Assembly: GCA_020845495.1 (NCBI GenBank) | Contig: JADLFM010000050.1 | Coordinates: 149,573 to 213,572 of the forward strand | Source: Chloroflexota bacterium | GTDB lineage: Bacteria; Chloroflexota; UBA6077; JACCZL01 | Reading direction: 5' to 3' | DNA length: 64,000 bases | Shown: in pieces, positions 24,950-34,805 of the stretch | Position numbering within the stretch: position 1 is the first letter of the stretch | How the letters are laid out: the number at the start of each line of letters is the position of its first letter | Notes under the pieces: model-generated | Seen by the model: only the letters and a program-made list of their open reading frames with translations | The model's database searches: none | Told to the model about the DNA's origin: nothing | Program-made: the position numbers and the translations under genes

Positions 24950-25284
24950 GAGGGTGTACCTCCTCTACTTCAGGGCGCAGCGCACCCGGGTATCTGACGA
25001 AAAAGTGTAGCATGCGTGAAATCGGAGTCGCAGCCGCCCCGCGCGCGTCGTCATTCCGGTCGGCATGGTCGCGTTTGCCGACCGTGCGCGAGAGCCGGGC
25101 TTCGACGATCTGACCTCGGCCGAGTGGGAGTGCGAGCGCTGTCAAGCCCCGCCACCTGTTGATGACGGGGCGGGGTACCTGGCGGATCTCGCCGCAGGCC
25201 AGACCGGAGCGCCGGGTGACCCAAAGCGCCGGCGGTGAGCGCTCGGCCGCCGCTTCTATGCCCTTGGCGTGCGGATGGCGAGTC
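24950..25284. other. gap between the L,D-transpeptidase and yebC genes
   Basis: In this 335-base gap I see the probable yebC promoter (25004-25012) and a possible terminator of the L,D-transpeptidase gene: arms 25147-25153 and 25169-25175 (CCCCGCC/GGCGGGG) with a 15-base loop. No gene is evident. Confidence 0.45.
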
Positions 25285-26043
25285 TTACAAATGGATGACG
25301 ACTGGGGTGCCGATTCCCGCCCAGTCCCACAGGAACTTCGAGCCATCGAGGCGCATACCGAGGCAGCCGTGAGAGCCTGGGTAGCCGAAGCCGCGCGGCG
25401 GTCCCCACCAGTTGTAGTGGATTGCCGCGCCGTCGCCAGTGAAGTACTGGGTGTACAGGACGTCCTTCAGGAAGTAGTGGTCGTTGACGCCCGGTACGGT
25501 CCGGCTGTCCATGGTCTCGTTGTAGACCCGGCGGAGGATGCGGTAGAAGCCGGGCCTGGTCGTACCTTGCAGGCCCGCCGTTACCAGATCCTGCATCACC
25601 TGTTCGTCACCCTGCATCGCCTTGATGTGCTGAAGCGGAGTGAGGGTCACGTCGAGCCATCTGCCGTCGTCGGCGAAGGCGGCCCAGAACGGCGTATCGG
25701 CCGGTCCGACCGCCTCCGAGCCAATGAAGACCTGGCGGTTTTCACGCGGGTCCCAGACATGGAGTCGGTAGCCCTGCTGCGGCTCCTCCACCCTGAAGAT
25801 CTTCCCTGGCTCGACCGTATCGACCGGCGCCGCTACCTCGGTGGCCGATGGCCAGAGCTTGGTGGGTAGATGCGTCGCGACCCACCATGGCTCGAACGAC
25901 GGGTCGGCAGCCGGCCGCTGAACCTTGCACGCGGGGTCGTCCGGCGAGCACTCTGCCGCTACGGGCTGGCTGGTGAGCGGGAGGGAAAGGACCGCGGCCG
26001 TTGCCGCGGCGGTACGGAGGAAGTCGCGTCGCGTGAGGTTCAT
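25285..26043 (-). CDS. Tat-exported L,D-transpeptidase (YkuD domain)
   Basis: The 252-residue protein begins with a twin-arginine leader (TRRDFLRTAAATAAVLSLP), so it is exported folded. The C-terminal YkuD domain has His209 and the catalytic SHGCLGM motif (Ser224-His225-Gly226-Cys227), which crosslinks peptidoglycan stem peptides via 3-3 bonds or anchors proteins. The region at about 40-130 may hold an SH3-like wall-binding module. Tat export of an L,D-transpeptidase is less usual than Sec. It stands alone. Confidence 0.92.
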   Translation of the reverse strand: MNLTRRDFLRTAAATAAVLSLPLTSQPVAAECSPDDPACKVQRPAADPSFEPWWVATHLPTKLWPSATEVAAPVDTVEPGKIFRVEEPQQGYRLHVWDPRENRQVFIGSEAVGPADTPFWAAFADDGRWLDVTLTPLQHIKAMQGDEQVMQDLVTAGLQGTTRPGFYRILRRVYNETMDSRTVPGVNDHYFLKDVLYTQYFTGDGAAIHYNWWGPPRGFGYPGSHGCLGMRLDGSKFLWDWAGIGTPVVIHL

Positions 26044-26232
26044 CGTTGGCGATCCCGTCCTGACAGCGTCCGCGTCGTGTCATCGTCACGGCACCGGCCG
26101 CACACACCTAACGGCTCCGGCCGCGCACACGGACATGCAATCGCGGTGCCACGGCCCTGTAACCGATTATGGTGGTCTAACGATGTCTGGTGTCAAGACA
26201 CTTCGGGCCAGTCCACGGCCTGCTGGCAAGCC

Positions 26233-26874
26233 TCACGACTGGCCCATTCGTCCTGCGCCCAGACGTGCGATCGTCCACGAGGCTGCCCAACCGTAGAGTA
26301 AGTGCAGCCCGATGGCGCGTAGGCGCCCGGCCAGCGTACGCCGAGGCACACCGGAGGAGAGGCCGAGCGCGGGGATCAGGCGCATCGGCCCGATCGACCA
26401 GACCAGCAACCCCAGCAAAACGCCATGCACGCTGGTTGGGAGCGGCAGGCTCGCCTGGATCGGAGCGTAGACCGCGCCCCAGAGCATGCCGTAGGTCCAG
26501 TGGATCGCGAACGCCATGCTCCGCCGAGTTCCGGGGGAGGGCTCAGTCCCGAGCATCATCGAGCCCATGCGCGCGGCCAGACGCTCGGGTGGCGCGGTCG
26601 GCTCGGTATCCTCGTCGGCCGGAACGCCGGCAGCGGCCTGGCTCGCGGCCGTGCCATCCGACGCGGTCCGGACGCGCTCGACCACGCGCATCGCGGTCGT
26701 CAGAACCAGCGTGCCGACGAACCCGCCGGCCGCGCCCGTCAAGGCGACGGTGAGCGGGCTGTCCAGGCCGGCCGGTCGGCGCCATCGCCCGATCGACGGC
26801 GAGAGATGGCGAACGTCGAAGGGCAAGCGTCGCTCCCCGAGAAGGAGCCGTCCGGGGCAAGAGATCAACGCCAT
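26233..26874 (-). CDS. membrane protein, possibly DUF1440/YagU-like
   Basis: The 213-residue protein has hydrophobic segments at about 42-62, 118-140, 146-165 and 185-200, and glycine/histidine-containing membrane motifs (AAGGFVGTLVLTTAMRVVE, HWTYGMLWGAVYAP) similar to YagU-like proteins. The ATG at 26874 has GAGGTGG upstream and overlaps the end of the PIG-L gene by ten bases, so the two are translationally coupled. Function unknown; in other bacteria YagU is linked to acid tolerance. Family assignment is tentative. Confidence 0.6.
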   Translation of the reverse strand: MALISCPGRLLLGERRLPFDVRHLSPSIGRWRRPAGLDSPLTVALTGAAGGFVGTLVLTTAMRVVERVRTASDGTAASQAAAGVPADEDTEPTAPPERLAARMGSMMLGTEPSPGTRRSMAFAIHWTYGMLWGAVYAPIQASLPLPTSVHGVLLGLLVWSIGPMRLIPALGLSSGVPRRTLAGRLRAIGLHLLYGWAASWTIARLGAGRMGQS

Positions 26875-27608
26875 CGGTCCACCTCACGTCCGCCTGGACG
26901 CACTACGTCTTCAAGCGCCAGGCCGGCGCCGCTCGACCAGCGACGGAAGGCTTCTTCGCGCCGTAACCCATCCGCGATGTTCGTTGTCCGATTGTTGCGC
27001 AGGAACATGGCGTGCTGGCTACGATGCGCCTGCGCGGCCGCGAGTTTACGGTCGAACCAGGGAGTGATATCGAGGCTGAAATCAGCCGGGTCATCTCGGT
27101 TGGTGAGCTTATCGTCGGCGTTGGCGCCGGTATTGGCGCACCAGGTCAGCAGTTCGGGCCACCTGCTGACCCCGGATGTGGCCAGTGCTGCTCGGACGAT
27201 CCGGTGGGTGTAGATATGCTGTGGATGACCGTACTCGCCGTTCGAGCCGTGGGTGACGACGATATCCGGGCGAAGGCGATTCAAGTGCTCGACGACGGCG
27301 TCTCGAAACGTCTGGGGCGACGCATCGATCGCCAGCGCCTCACCGCCGATCTCCATCCAGGGATCGACGAAGTCGAGGAATTGGACCTCGACCGCACCAA
27401 GTGCCCGTGCGGCGGCGCGCATCTCGGCTTCGCGGAACTCGCCAAGGCGAGATTTCGGCCCGACCGGCGGCTCGCCGACTTCGCCGCCCTCACCCCGTGT
27501 GGTGCACAGGAGGTGCAGCGTCTGTCCTTCCGAGACGAGCTTCGCCAGGTAGCCGGCGCCGAACAGGTCATCGTCAGGATGTGCAGAGATCGCGAGCACG
27601 GTCGCCAC
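26865..27608 (-). CDS. PIG-L/LmbE family deacetylase
   Basis: The 247-residue protein is a zinc-dependent N-acetylglucosaminyl-type deacetylase. The metal motif AHPDDD is at 9-14, and the third ligand lies in HGSNGEYGHPQH (about 120-131). Although the frame is open to 27872, GTG 27608 with GGAGG seven bases upstream gives the family start. Members act in mycothiol, bacillithiol or lipid/antibiotic sugar deacetylation. Length near 250 fits the BshB type, but no bsh partner is here. It precedes and overlaps a membrane-protein gene. Confidence 0.9.
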   Translation of the reverse strand: MATVLAISAHPDDDLFGAGYLAKLVSEGQTLHLLCTTRGEGGEVGEPPVGPKSRLGEFREAEMRAAARALGAVEVQFLDFVDPWMEIGGEALAIDASPQTFRDAVVEHLNRLRPDIVVTHGSNGEYGHPQHIYTHRIVRAALATSGVSRWPELLTWCANTGANADDKLTNRDDPADFSLDITPWFDRKLAAAQAHRSQHAMFLRNNRTTNIADGLRREEAFRRWSSGAGLALEDVVRPGGREVDRWR

Positions 27609-27879
27609 GGGTAATCCTCCATCGGAGCAGCACACTGGGAGCGGCGGTAAGGGAGCGGCCAGAGCGGCGCATGAGAACCAGGCAGCGCAACGCATGAGCA
27701 GTAAGCAGCGCATGGGACGTAGCCAGCACGCGCAGAGCGGATAGCGCCAGCGCGAGTGAGGCCGGTGCAGACGAGACCGCCTGTTCCTGCCTCGTTTCGG
27801 CCGACCCAGCCTGCGCTCACCTCTGATAGTACGCCATGCCGCGGTCGGCGCTCCTGCTTGTCGGGGCCGCATCCGCGTT

Positions 27880-27888
27880 TGCTATACT
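27880..27888 (+). promoter_or_regulatory. extended -10 promoter of tRNA-Pro
   Basis: TGCTATACT (an extended -10, TGnTATACT) ends 18 bases before the mature 5' end of the tRNA. The same type of element precedes gatB. No clear -35 is present. Confidence 0.55.
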
Positions 27889-27906
27889 CATCGAGCCGTA
27901 CGGCAT

Positions 27907-27980
27907 CGGGGTGTAGCGCAGCCTGGTAGCGCGCTTCGTTCGGGACGAAGAGGCCGGAGGTTCAAGTCCTCTCACCCCGA
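27907..27980 (+). tRNA. tRNA-Pro (anticodon CGG)
   Basis: A 74-base cloverleaf: acceptor CGGGGTG pairs with CACCCCG, the anticodon loop TTCGGGA on a CTTCG/CGAAG stem gives anticodon CGG, the T-loop is TTCAAGT, and the discriminator is A. No CCA is encoded. Reads the CCG proline codon. Confidence 0.95.
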
Positions 27981-28524
27981 CCTGGGTACACGCCCCCAGA
28001 GAGCAAGCCCTCGAACAGGGCTAGAGTCACGTGTTCGAGGTACTGCTCCTGGGGGTGGCCGAGACGATCGTGCTCCGCTCGATCCCCATCGCCTCGAAGA
28101 TCGTCGTCAGGAGCGTCCGCCGGGTCGTCTCGCTCGGCCTCCGTCAGACCCTTGGGAAGTCCCCCAGCATCCGGGCGGCCTCCTCCTGGTGCGCCGAACT
28201 CGCCGAGAGCGGACAGTTCGGCGTACATCGGCTGGCGTTCCAGAGGTAGGATCGGTCGTCGCGGTCATCGCCGACCATGTCGCGCGCCCTGCCTCCGCAG
28301 GTCCGACCCAGGTTTCCTCAACCCGAAGGATTCGCTGCCTCGTTCATGCGTGAGGAGCGCGCAACTCGGGCTTCGTCGCGGGGCATGACGGGCTTTGCTG
28401 GATATGGCCTGTCTCCTGGTCGTCCCCGGATGACGAGCGCCCGCGCATCGGAGGCCGACGATACGCGCCTCCACCGATTGAGGGTGGAGGCGCGTGCTGC
28501 CAGTGCCGAGCGGCAGGGGCGGCG
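27981..28524. other. gap between tRNA-Pro and icd
   Basis: This 544-base stretch has short frames on both strands, but none resembles a known family, and one overlaps the tRNA. The only structure I can support is the icd terminator at 28463-28495. I looked for integrase remnants or a repeat of the tRNA 3' end and saw none. Confidence 0.5.
28463..28495 (-). terminator. terminator of icd
   Basis: A perfect 13-bp stem (28463-28475 with 28483-28495) with a seven-base loop lies 30 bases after the icd stop codon. The stem is very GC-rich and no T-run follows. Confidence 0.7.
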
Positions 28525-30744
28525 TTACCCCAGGGTAGCAAGCGCCGCGTTGAAGGTCTTCGATGGGCGCATTACTGCTGCCGCCTTCACCGGGTCTGGG
28601 TGGTAGTACCCGCCAAGGTCCACCGGCGATCCCTGCACGCCAATGAGCTCCTTGACGATGGTGTCTTCGTGCTCCGAGAGGCGCTTCGCCAGGGGCGCGA
28701 AGGTCGCCGCAAGCTGCGGGTCTTCGGTCTGGCTGGCCAGTTCTCTGGCCCAGTAGAGTGCTAGATAGAAGTGGCTGCCACGGTTGTCGATGCCGCCGAG
28801 GGCGCGGCTTGGCGACTTGTCTTCTTCGAGGAACGTGCCCGTCGCGCGGTCGAGGGTGTCGGCGAGCACTTCGGCGCGCGTGTTGCCCGTGACCTGCGCC
28901 ACGTGCTGGAAGCTCGCCGCCAGCGCGAGGAACTCACCGAGGCTATCCCAGCGAAGATAGTCCTCCTTCAACAACTGCTGGACGTGCTTCGGCGCCGAGC
29001 CGCCCGCACCCGTTTCGAACATCCCGCCGCCGGCGATGAGCGGCACGATCGAGAGCATCTTGGCGCTCGTGCCAAGCTCCAGGATTGGGAAGAGGTCGGT
29101 CAGGTAATCGCGCAGCACATTGCCTGTGACCGAGATCGTGTTCAGGCCACGCCGAATACGCTCGACCGAGTAGGCAGTCGCCGTCGTTGGCGCCATGATC
29201 TCGATCTGAAGGCCAGCAGTGTCGTGCTCGGCCAGATAGGTCCGCACCTTGGCGAGCAGGTTGGCGTCGTGTGGGCGGTCCTGGTCCAGCCAGAACACCG
29301 TCGGATCGCCAGTGATCCGCGCGCGAGTCACGGCGAGCTTGACCCAGTCGCGCACGGCGATGTCTTTGGTCTGGCACATCCGGAAGATGTCGCCAGGGCT
29401 CACCTGCTGCTCGAGCACGACGTTACCGGTGCCATCGACAACCCGAACGGTGCCGGCCGATGTCAACTCGAAGGTCTTGTCGTGGCTGCCGTATTCTTCG
29501 GCAGCCATGGCCATCAGGCCCACATTCGGCACGTCGCCCATGGTGACTGGGTCGTACGCACCGTGAGCGCGGCAGTCATCGATGGCCACCTGGTAGATGC
29601 CGGCGTAGCTGCTGTCTGGAAGGACGGCGAGCGTGTCGGCCTCAGCGCCATCTGGACCCCACATGTGCCCCGAGTTCCGGATCATCGCCGGCATCGAAGC
29701 GTCGACGATGACGTCGCTCGGGACGTGCAGGTTGGTGATCCCGCGCTCGGAGTCGACCATTGCCAGGGCTGGACCGTCGGCCCGCTCGGACTCAAACGAT
29801 GCCTTGATGTCCGCACCTCGAGGGAGCCGATCGAGGCCGGCCAGGATGGCGCCAAGCCCATCGTTGGGGCTCAGCCCGGCGTCCTCGAGCACGTCGCCGT
29901 ACGTCGCGAACGTCTTGGGAAAGAACGCGCGAACGGCATGGCCGAAGATGATCGGGTCGGAGACCTTCATCATCGTCGCCTTGAGGTGCACCGAGAACAG
30001 GACGCCATCGGCCTTGGCGCGGGCGACCTGCGCGGTGAGAAACGCCCGGAGCGGCTCGGCCCGCATTACCGCGGCATCGACGACCTCTCCCGCCAGCACG
30101 GTCACCGATTGACGGAGCACCGTCGTCGTGCCATCGTCAGCGACGAGCTCGATGCGGAGTGTGTCGGCCTGGCCAATGACCGCCGAGCGCTCCGTCGAGC
30201 GGAAATCGTCGGCCGTCATGTGGGCAACGTTCGTCTTCGAGTCGGGCGACCACTTGCCCATCCTGTGGGGGTGAGCGCGAGCGTAGTTCTTGACCGACGC
30301 GGGCGCACGCCGGTCCGAGTTCCCTTCACGTAAAACCGGGTTGACCGCGCTGCCTTTGACCCGGTCGTAGCGAGCGCGTACCTCGCGCTCTGCATCGGTC
30401 GACGGGTCGTCGGGATACTCCGGCAGCGCGTAGCCCTGTTGCTGAAGCTCGGCAATCGCCGCCTTCAACTGGGGCACGGACGCCGAGATGTTGGGGAGTT
30501 TGATGATGTTTGCCTGTGGGGTCTTGGCAAGCTCGCCAAGCTCAGCGAGCGCGTCAGCCATGCGCTGCTCCGGGCGGAGATGCTCCGGGAAGCCGGCGAT
30601 GATACGTCCCGCGAGTGAAATATCAGGGGTCTCGACGTGGACCCCAGCCTGAGAGGCGTATGCCTGCACGATCGGCAGGAACGAATACGTCGCAAGGGCC
30701 GGCGCTTCGTCGGTCAGCGTGTACATGATGGTTGACTCGGTCAC
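28525..30744 (-). CDS. icd: isocitrate dehydrogenase, monomeric NADP-dependent
   Basis: The 739-residue enzyme converts isocitrate to 2-oxoglutarate with NADP in the TCA cycle. It is the large monomeric type (about 740 residues), unrelated in size to the dimeric 420-residue form. [14 protein letters not shown] at the start, the [19 protein letters not shown] block and SHKTFELTS-like segments are typical, as is the [20 protein letters not shown] block near 140, which contains active-site residues. I choose GTG 30744, preceded by GGGAAGG, over the upstream TTG-open frame and the ATG 30726. A terminator follows at 28463-28495. Confidence 0.96.
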   Translation of the reverse strand: MTESTIMYTLTDEAPALATYSFLPIVQAYASQAGVHVETPDISLAGRIIAGFPEHLRPEQRMADALAELGELAKTPQANIIKLPNISASVPQLKAAIAELQQQGYALPEYPDDPSTDAEREVRARYDRVKGSAVNPVLREGNSDRRAPASVKNYARAHPHRMGKWSPDSKTNVAHMTADDFRSTERSAVIGQADTLRIELVADDGTTTVLRQSVTVLAGEVVDAAVMRAEPLRAFLTAQVARAKADGVLFSVHLKATMMKVSDPIIFGHAVRAFFPKTFATYGDVLEDAGLSPNDGLGAILAGLDRLPRGADIKASFESERADGPALAMVDSERGITNLHVPSDVIVDASMPAMIRNSGHMWGPDGAEADTLAVLPDSSYAGIYQVAIDDCRAHGAYDPVTMGDVPNVGLMAMAAEEYGSHDKTFELTSAGTVRVVDGTGNVVLEQQVSPGDIFRMCQTKDIAVRDWVKLAVTRARITGDPTVFWLDQDRPHDANLLAKVRTYLAEHDTAGLQIEIMAPTTATAYSVERIRRGLNTISVTGNVLRDYLTDLFPILELGTSAKMLSIVPLIAGGGMFETGAGGSAPKHVQQLLKEDYLRWDSLGEFLALAASFQHVAQVTGNTRAEVLADTLDRATGTFLEEDKSPSRALGGIDNRGSHFYLALYWARELASQTEDPQLAATFAPLAKRLSEHEDTIVKELIGVQGSPVDLGGYYHPDPVKAAAVMRPSKTFNAALATLG

Positions 30745-31154
30745 CCGTGTCCGCCTTCCCTCGACAAGGGTCGATCGAAATGATTCACTGTGCAACGGTA
30801 CCGTAGCGCGACGGCCGCCGCGACGCAATCGAGCGGGGAGTCCCAGTTGCTCAGCGAGACCCAACCCGGAGAGTAGTCTCGAGAGTCTATCGCCTGCGGC
30901 AGGCAGCGGCCACCAGGGAAGGTGAGCGGTGGCATGGGGGGCGCGCGGGCCGGCTATGCCTGCCGTGAAGCGCCGTCATGGGATACGTCACGGGGCAGGC
31001 CAGACGACAGGTCGACGGTAGGCTCTGTGACGCTTCCCGATCCACGGGGGTGCACGCCAGTCCGCCGCCAGTGGCGTCGCGAGCAGGGCGTCAATCCCTC
31101 ACCCGAACGTACAATGGCGCCGAACGACCGTTCGACGCCACCAGGAGAGCGGGG
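30745..31154. other. gap between icd and tRNA-Gln
   Basis: This 410-base stretch between two minus-strand units has no recognisable gene, and I found no clear promoter for icd by eye. Short frames on the plus strand are not coding-like. A small GCCTGC/GCAGGC palindrome sits at about 30893-30905. Confidence 0.45.
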
Positions 31155-31225
31155 CTGCCGGACTAGGATTCGAACCTAGACTAAGTGATCCAGAGTCACC
31201 CGGGCTACCGTTACCCCATCCGGCA
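31155..31225 (-). tRNA. tRNA-Gln (anticodon CTG)
   Basis: Read on the minus strand, acceptor TGCCGGA pairs with TCCGGCA, the D-stem is GGGT/GCCC, the anticodon loop CTCTGGA on a GGTGA/TCACT stem gives CTG, and the T-loop is TTCGAAT. The discriminator is G, and no CCA is encoded. Confidence 0.95.
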
Positions 31226-31236
31226 CTGGCTCGCAA

Positions 31237-31242
31237 AGTATA
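31237..31242 (-). promoter_or_regulatory. -10 element of tRNA-Gln
   Basis: TATACT on the minus strand ends 11 bases before the mature tRNA 5' end, the right distance for its promoter. Confidence 0.5.
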
Positions 31243-31398
31243 CGAGAGCCGGCAGCGGCACAGCAACGCCGAGCGTTGGCGTTCGAGTCGCGCCGGGTCG
31301 TCTCTCCGACGAGGGGTAGGTAGCCCGGATCGAGCACCCGCGGCGTAGCATCCATGATGCCGTCTGGTGCTTCTCGTGCCAGGAATCTCGGTCTGCCG

Positions 31399-31776
31399 TC
31401 AGCCGCTGGTACCCCAGGGGTTATCGATGGCGACGAGCCAGGAGCCGTCTTGCTGGCGGCGCACCACGTCGGTGGTCGTGGCGCGAAGGTCCAGCGGACT
31501 GCCGTCCGGGCCGGTTCCGGCGAGCGTCCAGGTGGAGCAGAGCAGCGCGAGGTCGTCCGACCGCACGGTAAGTCTTGGCTGCATGCTGAACGTTCCACGA
31601 AGCGCGAGAAACCCCGCGAGGGCTTCACGAATGCTCGCCGCACCGGACACGGACTGACCAGGCTGCGGAACGAGTGTCGCCTGCGGCTCATAGAGCGCCA
31701 TCAGCCCTTCGAGGTCGTTGGCGTTGAAGCGTTCGACGAACAGGCGATGCACTGACTCAGGGTCGCGAGCGGCCAC
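31399..31776 (-). CDS. NTF2-like/SnoaL-type protein (DUF4440-like)
   Basis: The 125-residue protein shows the pattern of the small alpha+beta NTF2 fold: an N-terminal helix with VHRLFVERFNANDLEGLMALYEP, a GAASIREALAGFLAL helix, and C-terminal strands ending in VVRRQQDGSWLVAIDNPW. Such domains bind small hydrophobic ligands or act as isomerases/hydrolases; the specific role is unknown. It starts 24 bases after hisIE on the same strand, so it is probably the last gene of the his operon. A direct role in histidine synthesis is not implied. Confidence 0.85.
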   Translation of the reverse strand: MAARDPESVHRLFVERFNANDLEGLMALYEPQATLVPQPGQSVSGAASIREALAGFLALRGTFSMQPRLTVRSDDLALLCSTWTLAGTGPDGSPLDLRATTTDVVRRQQDGSWLVAIDNPWGTSG

Positions 31777-31800
31777 GGTAGTACCTCCGGTCGATGGGAG

Positions 31801-32433
31801 TCAGCGGCGGCGGCGAGCTAGCTCAGCCCAGATGTCGTCCGGCGTCAGACCGGCCTGGGCGAGCACGATCAGACTGTGGAACCAGAGATCAGCTGTCTCG
31901 GCGATCAGACTGTCGCGGTCCTCGCGAACGGCGGCGATGACGACTTCGGTCGCCTCCTCGCCCACTTTTTGAGCCATCCGGGGCATCCCGCGCGCGGCGA
32001 GGCGGGCGATGTAGGAGCCCTCGGGGCGCTCGTCGAGGCGCTGTTTGATGACGTCGAAGAGCTCGGCTGCCGTCTCCGGGCCAGAGGCGAGCGGCTCCTG
32101 CCCCTCCAGGTTGGTAAAGAAGCAACTGACCGCGTTGGTATGACAGGTCGGGCCGGCCGGGTCGGCCAGGACGAGCAGGGTGTCGCCGTCGCAGTCGACG
32201 TTCAGGGCGCGCACCCGCAGCACGTTGCCGGACGTCTCGCCCTTCATCCAGAGCCGCTTGCGGCTCCGGCTGTAGAACCAGACTCTACCGTCGGCGCACG
32301 TCCGCTCGTACGCCTCGCGGTTCATATAGCCGACCATCAGGACGCGCAGCGAACGGGCGTCCTGCACCACAGCCGGCAGCAGGTCGATGTCGTCGAAGCG
32401 AGGAGTGAGCGCTGAGGCGTCAGGTACGCTCAT
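31801..32433 (-). CDS. hisIE: phosphoribosyl-AMP cyclohydrolase / phosphoribosyl-ATP pyrophosphatase
   Basis: This bifunctional 210-residue protein performs the second and third steps of histidine synthesis. The HisI part (about 1-115) has [21 protein letters not shown] and the zinc residues in [12 protein letters not shown]. The HisE part (about 118-205) has the MazG-like helices with [13 protein letters not shown]. Its start overlaps the hisF stop by four bases, so they are coupled. Confidence 0.96.
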   Translation of the reverse strand: MSVPDASALTPRFDDIDLLPAVVQDARSLRVLMVGYMNREAYERTCADGRVWFYSRSRKRLWMKGETSGNVLRVRALNVDCDGDTLLVLADPAGPTCHTNAVSCFFTNLEGQEPLASGPETAAELFDVIKQRLDERPEGSYIARLAARGMPRMAQKVGEEATEVVIAAVREDRDSLIAETADLWFHSLIVLAQAGLTPDDIWAELARRRR

Positions 32434-33212
32434 GCCGTCACCTCACGCCGTGCCGACACTGGCCGGACCGGAACGCCTCGCGCCGCGATTTGCGCCTTCA
32501 CGTCGGCGATCCGGATCGTCCCGTAGTGGAAGATGCTGGCTGCGAGCGCCGCGTCCGCCTTCCCCTCGACCAGCACGTCCACCATGTGGGCCGCGTTGCC
32601 GGCACCGCCGCTCGCAACGACGGGCACGGTGACCGCCTCTGAGATCATACGGGTTAGTCGAACCTCGTAGCCCTGCTTGGTGCCATCAGCGTCGATGCTG
32701 TTCACCACGATCTCGCCGGCCCCAAGCTCGACGCCGCGTTGTGCCCACTCGATCGCGTCCCGCCCGGTCTTGCGGCGCCCGCCGTGGGTCACCACCTCGT
32801 ACCGCTCGCCGTTCCAGGCGATGTCGATCGAGAGCACGATGCACTGGCTCCCGAACCACTCCGACGCCTCGCGAATGACGTCCGGCCGCTCGACAGCGGC
32901 GGTGTTCAGCGAGACCTTGTCGGCGCCGGCCTTGAGCATCGTCCGTACGTCCTCGGCGGTGCGGACGCCGCCGCCGACGGTGAGCGGTATGAAGACGGCC
33001 TCGGCGGTGCGGCGCACCACGTCAAGAATTGTCTCGCGCCCCTCGGCAGACGCGGTGATGTCGTAGAAGACTAACTCGTCGGCGCCCTCGCGATTGTACA
33101 GGGCGGCAAGCTCGACCGGATCGCCCGCATCGCGCAACTGCTCGAAGGTGACACCTTTGACGACCCGGCCGCGGTTGACGTCGAGGCAGGGGATGATTCG
33201 CCGGGTCAGCAC
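32430..33212 (-). CDS. hisF: imidazole glycerol phosphate synthase, cyclase subunit
   Basis: The 260-residue TIM barrel forms imidazole glycerol phosphate and AICAR using ammonia from HisH. The catalytic aspartates are in [14 protein letters not shown] (Asp11) and LSIDIAWNG (about Asp131). It sits two bases after hisA and overlaps hisIE. Its glutaminase partner HisH is encoded two genes upstream. Confidence 0.97.
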   Translation of the reverse strand: MLTRRIIPCLDVNRGRVVKGVTFEQLRDAGDPVELAALYNREGADELVFYDITASAEGRETILDVVRRTAEAVFIPLTVGGGVRTAEDVRTMLKAGADKVSLNTAAVERPDVIREASEWFGSQCIVLSIDIAWNGERYEVVTHGGRRKTGRDAIEWAQRGVELGAGEIVVNSIDADGTKQGYEVRLTRMISEAVTVPVVASGGAGNAAHMVDVLVEGKADAALAASIFHYGTIRIADVKAQIAARGVPVRPVSARREVTA

Positions 33213-33214
33213 GC

Positions 33215-33958
33215 TTATCCTCCAGCGGCCGTGTCGGCCGCATCCACGCGCCGGACCGCTTCGGCGAGATCCAGGGCGCCCGTGTAGATCGCCTTGCCCA
33301 CGATGACGCCGCGTACGCCGGTGTCGAGCAGGGACAGGACGTCGTCGAGGCGCCCGACCCCGCCCGACGCGATCACGTCGACCCCGGGCACCGCTGCCGC
33401 CATCCGCCGCATCGCCGAGTGGTTTGGACCGCTCAGCATGCCGTCCCGCGCGATGTCGGTGTAGACGATCGCCCGGGCGCCCCGGCGCGCCACGCTCCGC
33501 GCGAAATCGAGCGCATCGGTGCCCGAGACGTCCTGCCAGCCGCGCACGGCGACCTGACCGTCGCGGGCGTCGATCCCGACGACGATCCGCTCGCCGAAGC
33601 GCGCTAATGCAACGTCGAGCAACGACGGGTCGTCGAGCGCTGCCGTGCCGAGGATGGCGCGGGCGACGCCGACCGCGAACGCCGCCTCCAGGTCGGCCAG
33701 GGTCCGGAGGCCGCCCCCTAGTTGGACCGGCACGCGAACTGCCTCAACGATCCGCTTGACGACACCAAGCTGAAGGGGTGCGCCCGCCTGCGCGCCGTCC
33801 AGGTCCACGACGTGAATGCGCCGCGCCTCGGATGCCTCCCAGCGCCGAGCCATGGCGGGCGGGTCGTCACCGTAGGTGGTCGAGCGGTCGAAGTCGCCCT
33901 GAACCAGCCGGACGCAGCGTCCACCCTGGAGATCGATGGCCGGGATGACCTCGAACAC
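33215..33958 (-). CDS. hisA: phosphoribosylformimino-AICAR isomerase
   Basis: The 247-residue TIM-barrel isomerase carries the catalytic Asp8 in [13 protein letters not shown] and the second aspartate in [16 protein letters not shown] (about 125). It lies four bases after hisH and two before hisF, within one minus-strand operon. A dual HisA/TrpF (PriA) role is known in some lineages but cannot be judged here. Confidence 0.96.
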   Translation of the reverse strand: MFEVIPAIDLQGGRCVRLVQGDFDRSTTYGDDPPAMARRWEASEARRIHVVDLDGAQAGAPLQLGVVKRIVEAVRVPVQLGGGLRTLADLEAAFAVGVARAILGTAALDDPSLLDVALARFGERIVVGIDARDGQVAVRGWQDVSGTDALDFARSVARRGARAIVYTDIARDGMLSGPNHSAMRRMAAAVPGVDVIASGGVGRLDDVLSLLDTGVRGVIVGKAIYTGALDLAEAVRRVDAADTAAGG

Positions 33959-33962
33959 GCGA

Positions 33963-34607
33963 TCAGGCGCGTGCCGGCGCGAGGGAGGGGGCGGCCGGGG
34001 CTGGCTCGCAGAGGCTGACGAAGTTCCGATACATCTGGAGACCCGCCTCGGCGCTCTTCTCGGGGTGGAACTGGGCGGCGAACACGTTGTCGCGGGCCAC
34101 GATCGATGCGAAGGTCACACCGTAGTCGGTCTCACCCACAATCACGTCGTCGGCGGTAGGCTCGACGTAATACGAATGGACGAAGTAAAAATACGCATCG
34201 TTCGGGATGCCGTCCAGGATCGGGTGGCGCTTGCGGAAGCGAACCGAGTTCCAGCCCATGTGCGGTACCTTCTGGCCGGCCGGCAGTTTCCTGACCGTTC
34301 CCGCGAGCAGGCCCAGGCAGGGGACGCCGCCGCCTTCCTCGCTCTGCTCGAACACGATCTGCTCGCCGAGGCAGACGCCGAAGAATGGGCGGCCAGAGGC
34401 GACGTAGCGCCGCAACGGCTCCACCATTCCAAGCCGTTGGAGGTTGCGCATCGCGTCCACCGCTGAGCCCTGACCGGGCACGACCAGGCCATCCGCACGC
34501 TCGATGGTGCGAAGATCGTCCGTGACTACCGGATGCGCGCCAACGTGCTCGAGCGCCTTCGCGACGCTTCGCAGATTGCCGGCTCCGTAGTCCAGAATGG
34601 CGATCAT
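33963..34607 (-). CDS. hisH: imidazole glycerol phosphate synthase, glutaminase subunit
   Basis: The 214-residue class I glutaminase begins MIAILDYGAGNLRS. The nucleophilic cysteine is in FGVCLGEQI (about 79), and the His/Glu of the triad are in AAQFHPEKS. It starts at ATG 34607 with GAGG upstream; the longer open frame is unlikely. It is the first gene of the his operon and is divergent from gatB. Confidence 0.96.
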   Translation of the reverse strand: MIAILDYGAGNLRSVAKALEHVGAHPVVTDDLRTIERADGLVVPGQGSAVDAMRNLQRLGMVEPLRRYVASGRPFFGVCLGEQIVFEQSEEGGGVPCLGLLAGTVRKLPAGQKVPHMGWNSVRFRKRHPILDGIPNDAYFYFVHSYYVEPTADDVIVGETDYGVTFASIVARDNVFAAQFHPEKSAEAGLQMYRNFVSLCEPAPAAPSLAPARA

Positions 34608-34744
34608 CGACCCACCTCGCAGTTTCCGCGACCGGGATTGTATCAGACCACCCGGCGCCTCACATGAGGCCGCCGCGTTCGACGAGCAACCCGCCTCGCA
34701 AACGTCCAGCAGGCGCGGCCGGAGCCGGGGTCGTTCTGCTCCCC

Positions 34745-34753
34745 TGATATACT
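34745..34753 (+). promoter_or_regulatory. extended -10 promoter of gatB
   Basis: TGATATACT, an extended -10 (TGnTATACT), lies 52 bases before the gatB start in the divergent region with hisH. No matching -35 is seen, which is usual for extended -10 promoters. Confidence 0.55.
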
Positions 34754-34805
34754 CGAAGGCAACGCCTTGCAGCGGCCCCCGGCCGCTGCCCCACGAGCGA
34801 GGGCC

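Noticed and set aside
27962..28228. 88-residue frame on the minus strand overlapping tRNA-Pro
   Set aside because: It overlaps the tRNA, has low-complexity acidic content, and no family match.
27907..28524. Possible integration site at tRNA-Pro
   Set aside because: I saw no repeat of the tRNA 3' end and no integrase-like sequence nearby.
28771..30333. 520-residue open frame on the plus strand opposite icd
   Set aside because: It lies entirely antisense to a gene with clear family similarity; long opposite-strand frames are expected in high-GC DNA.
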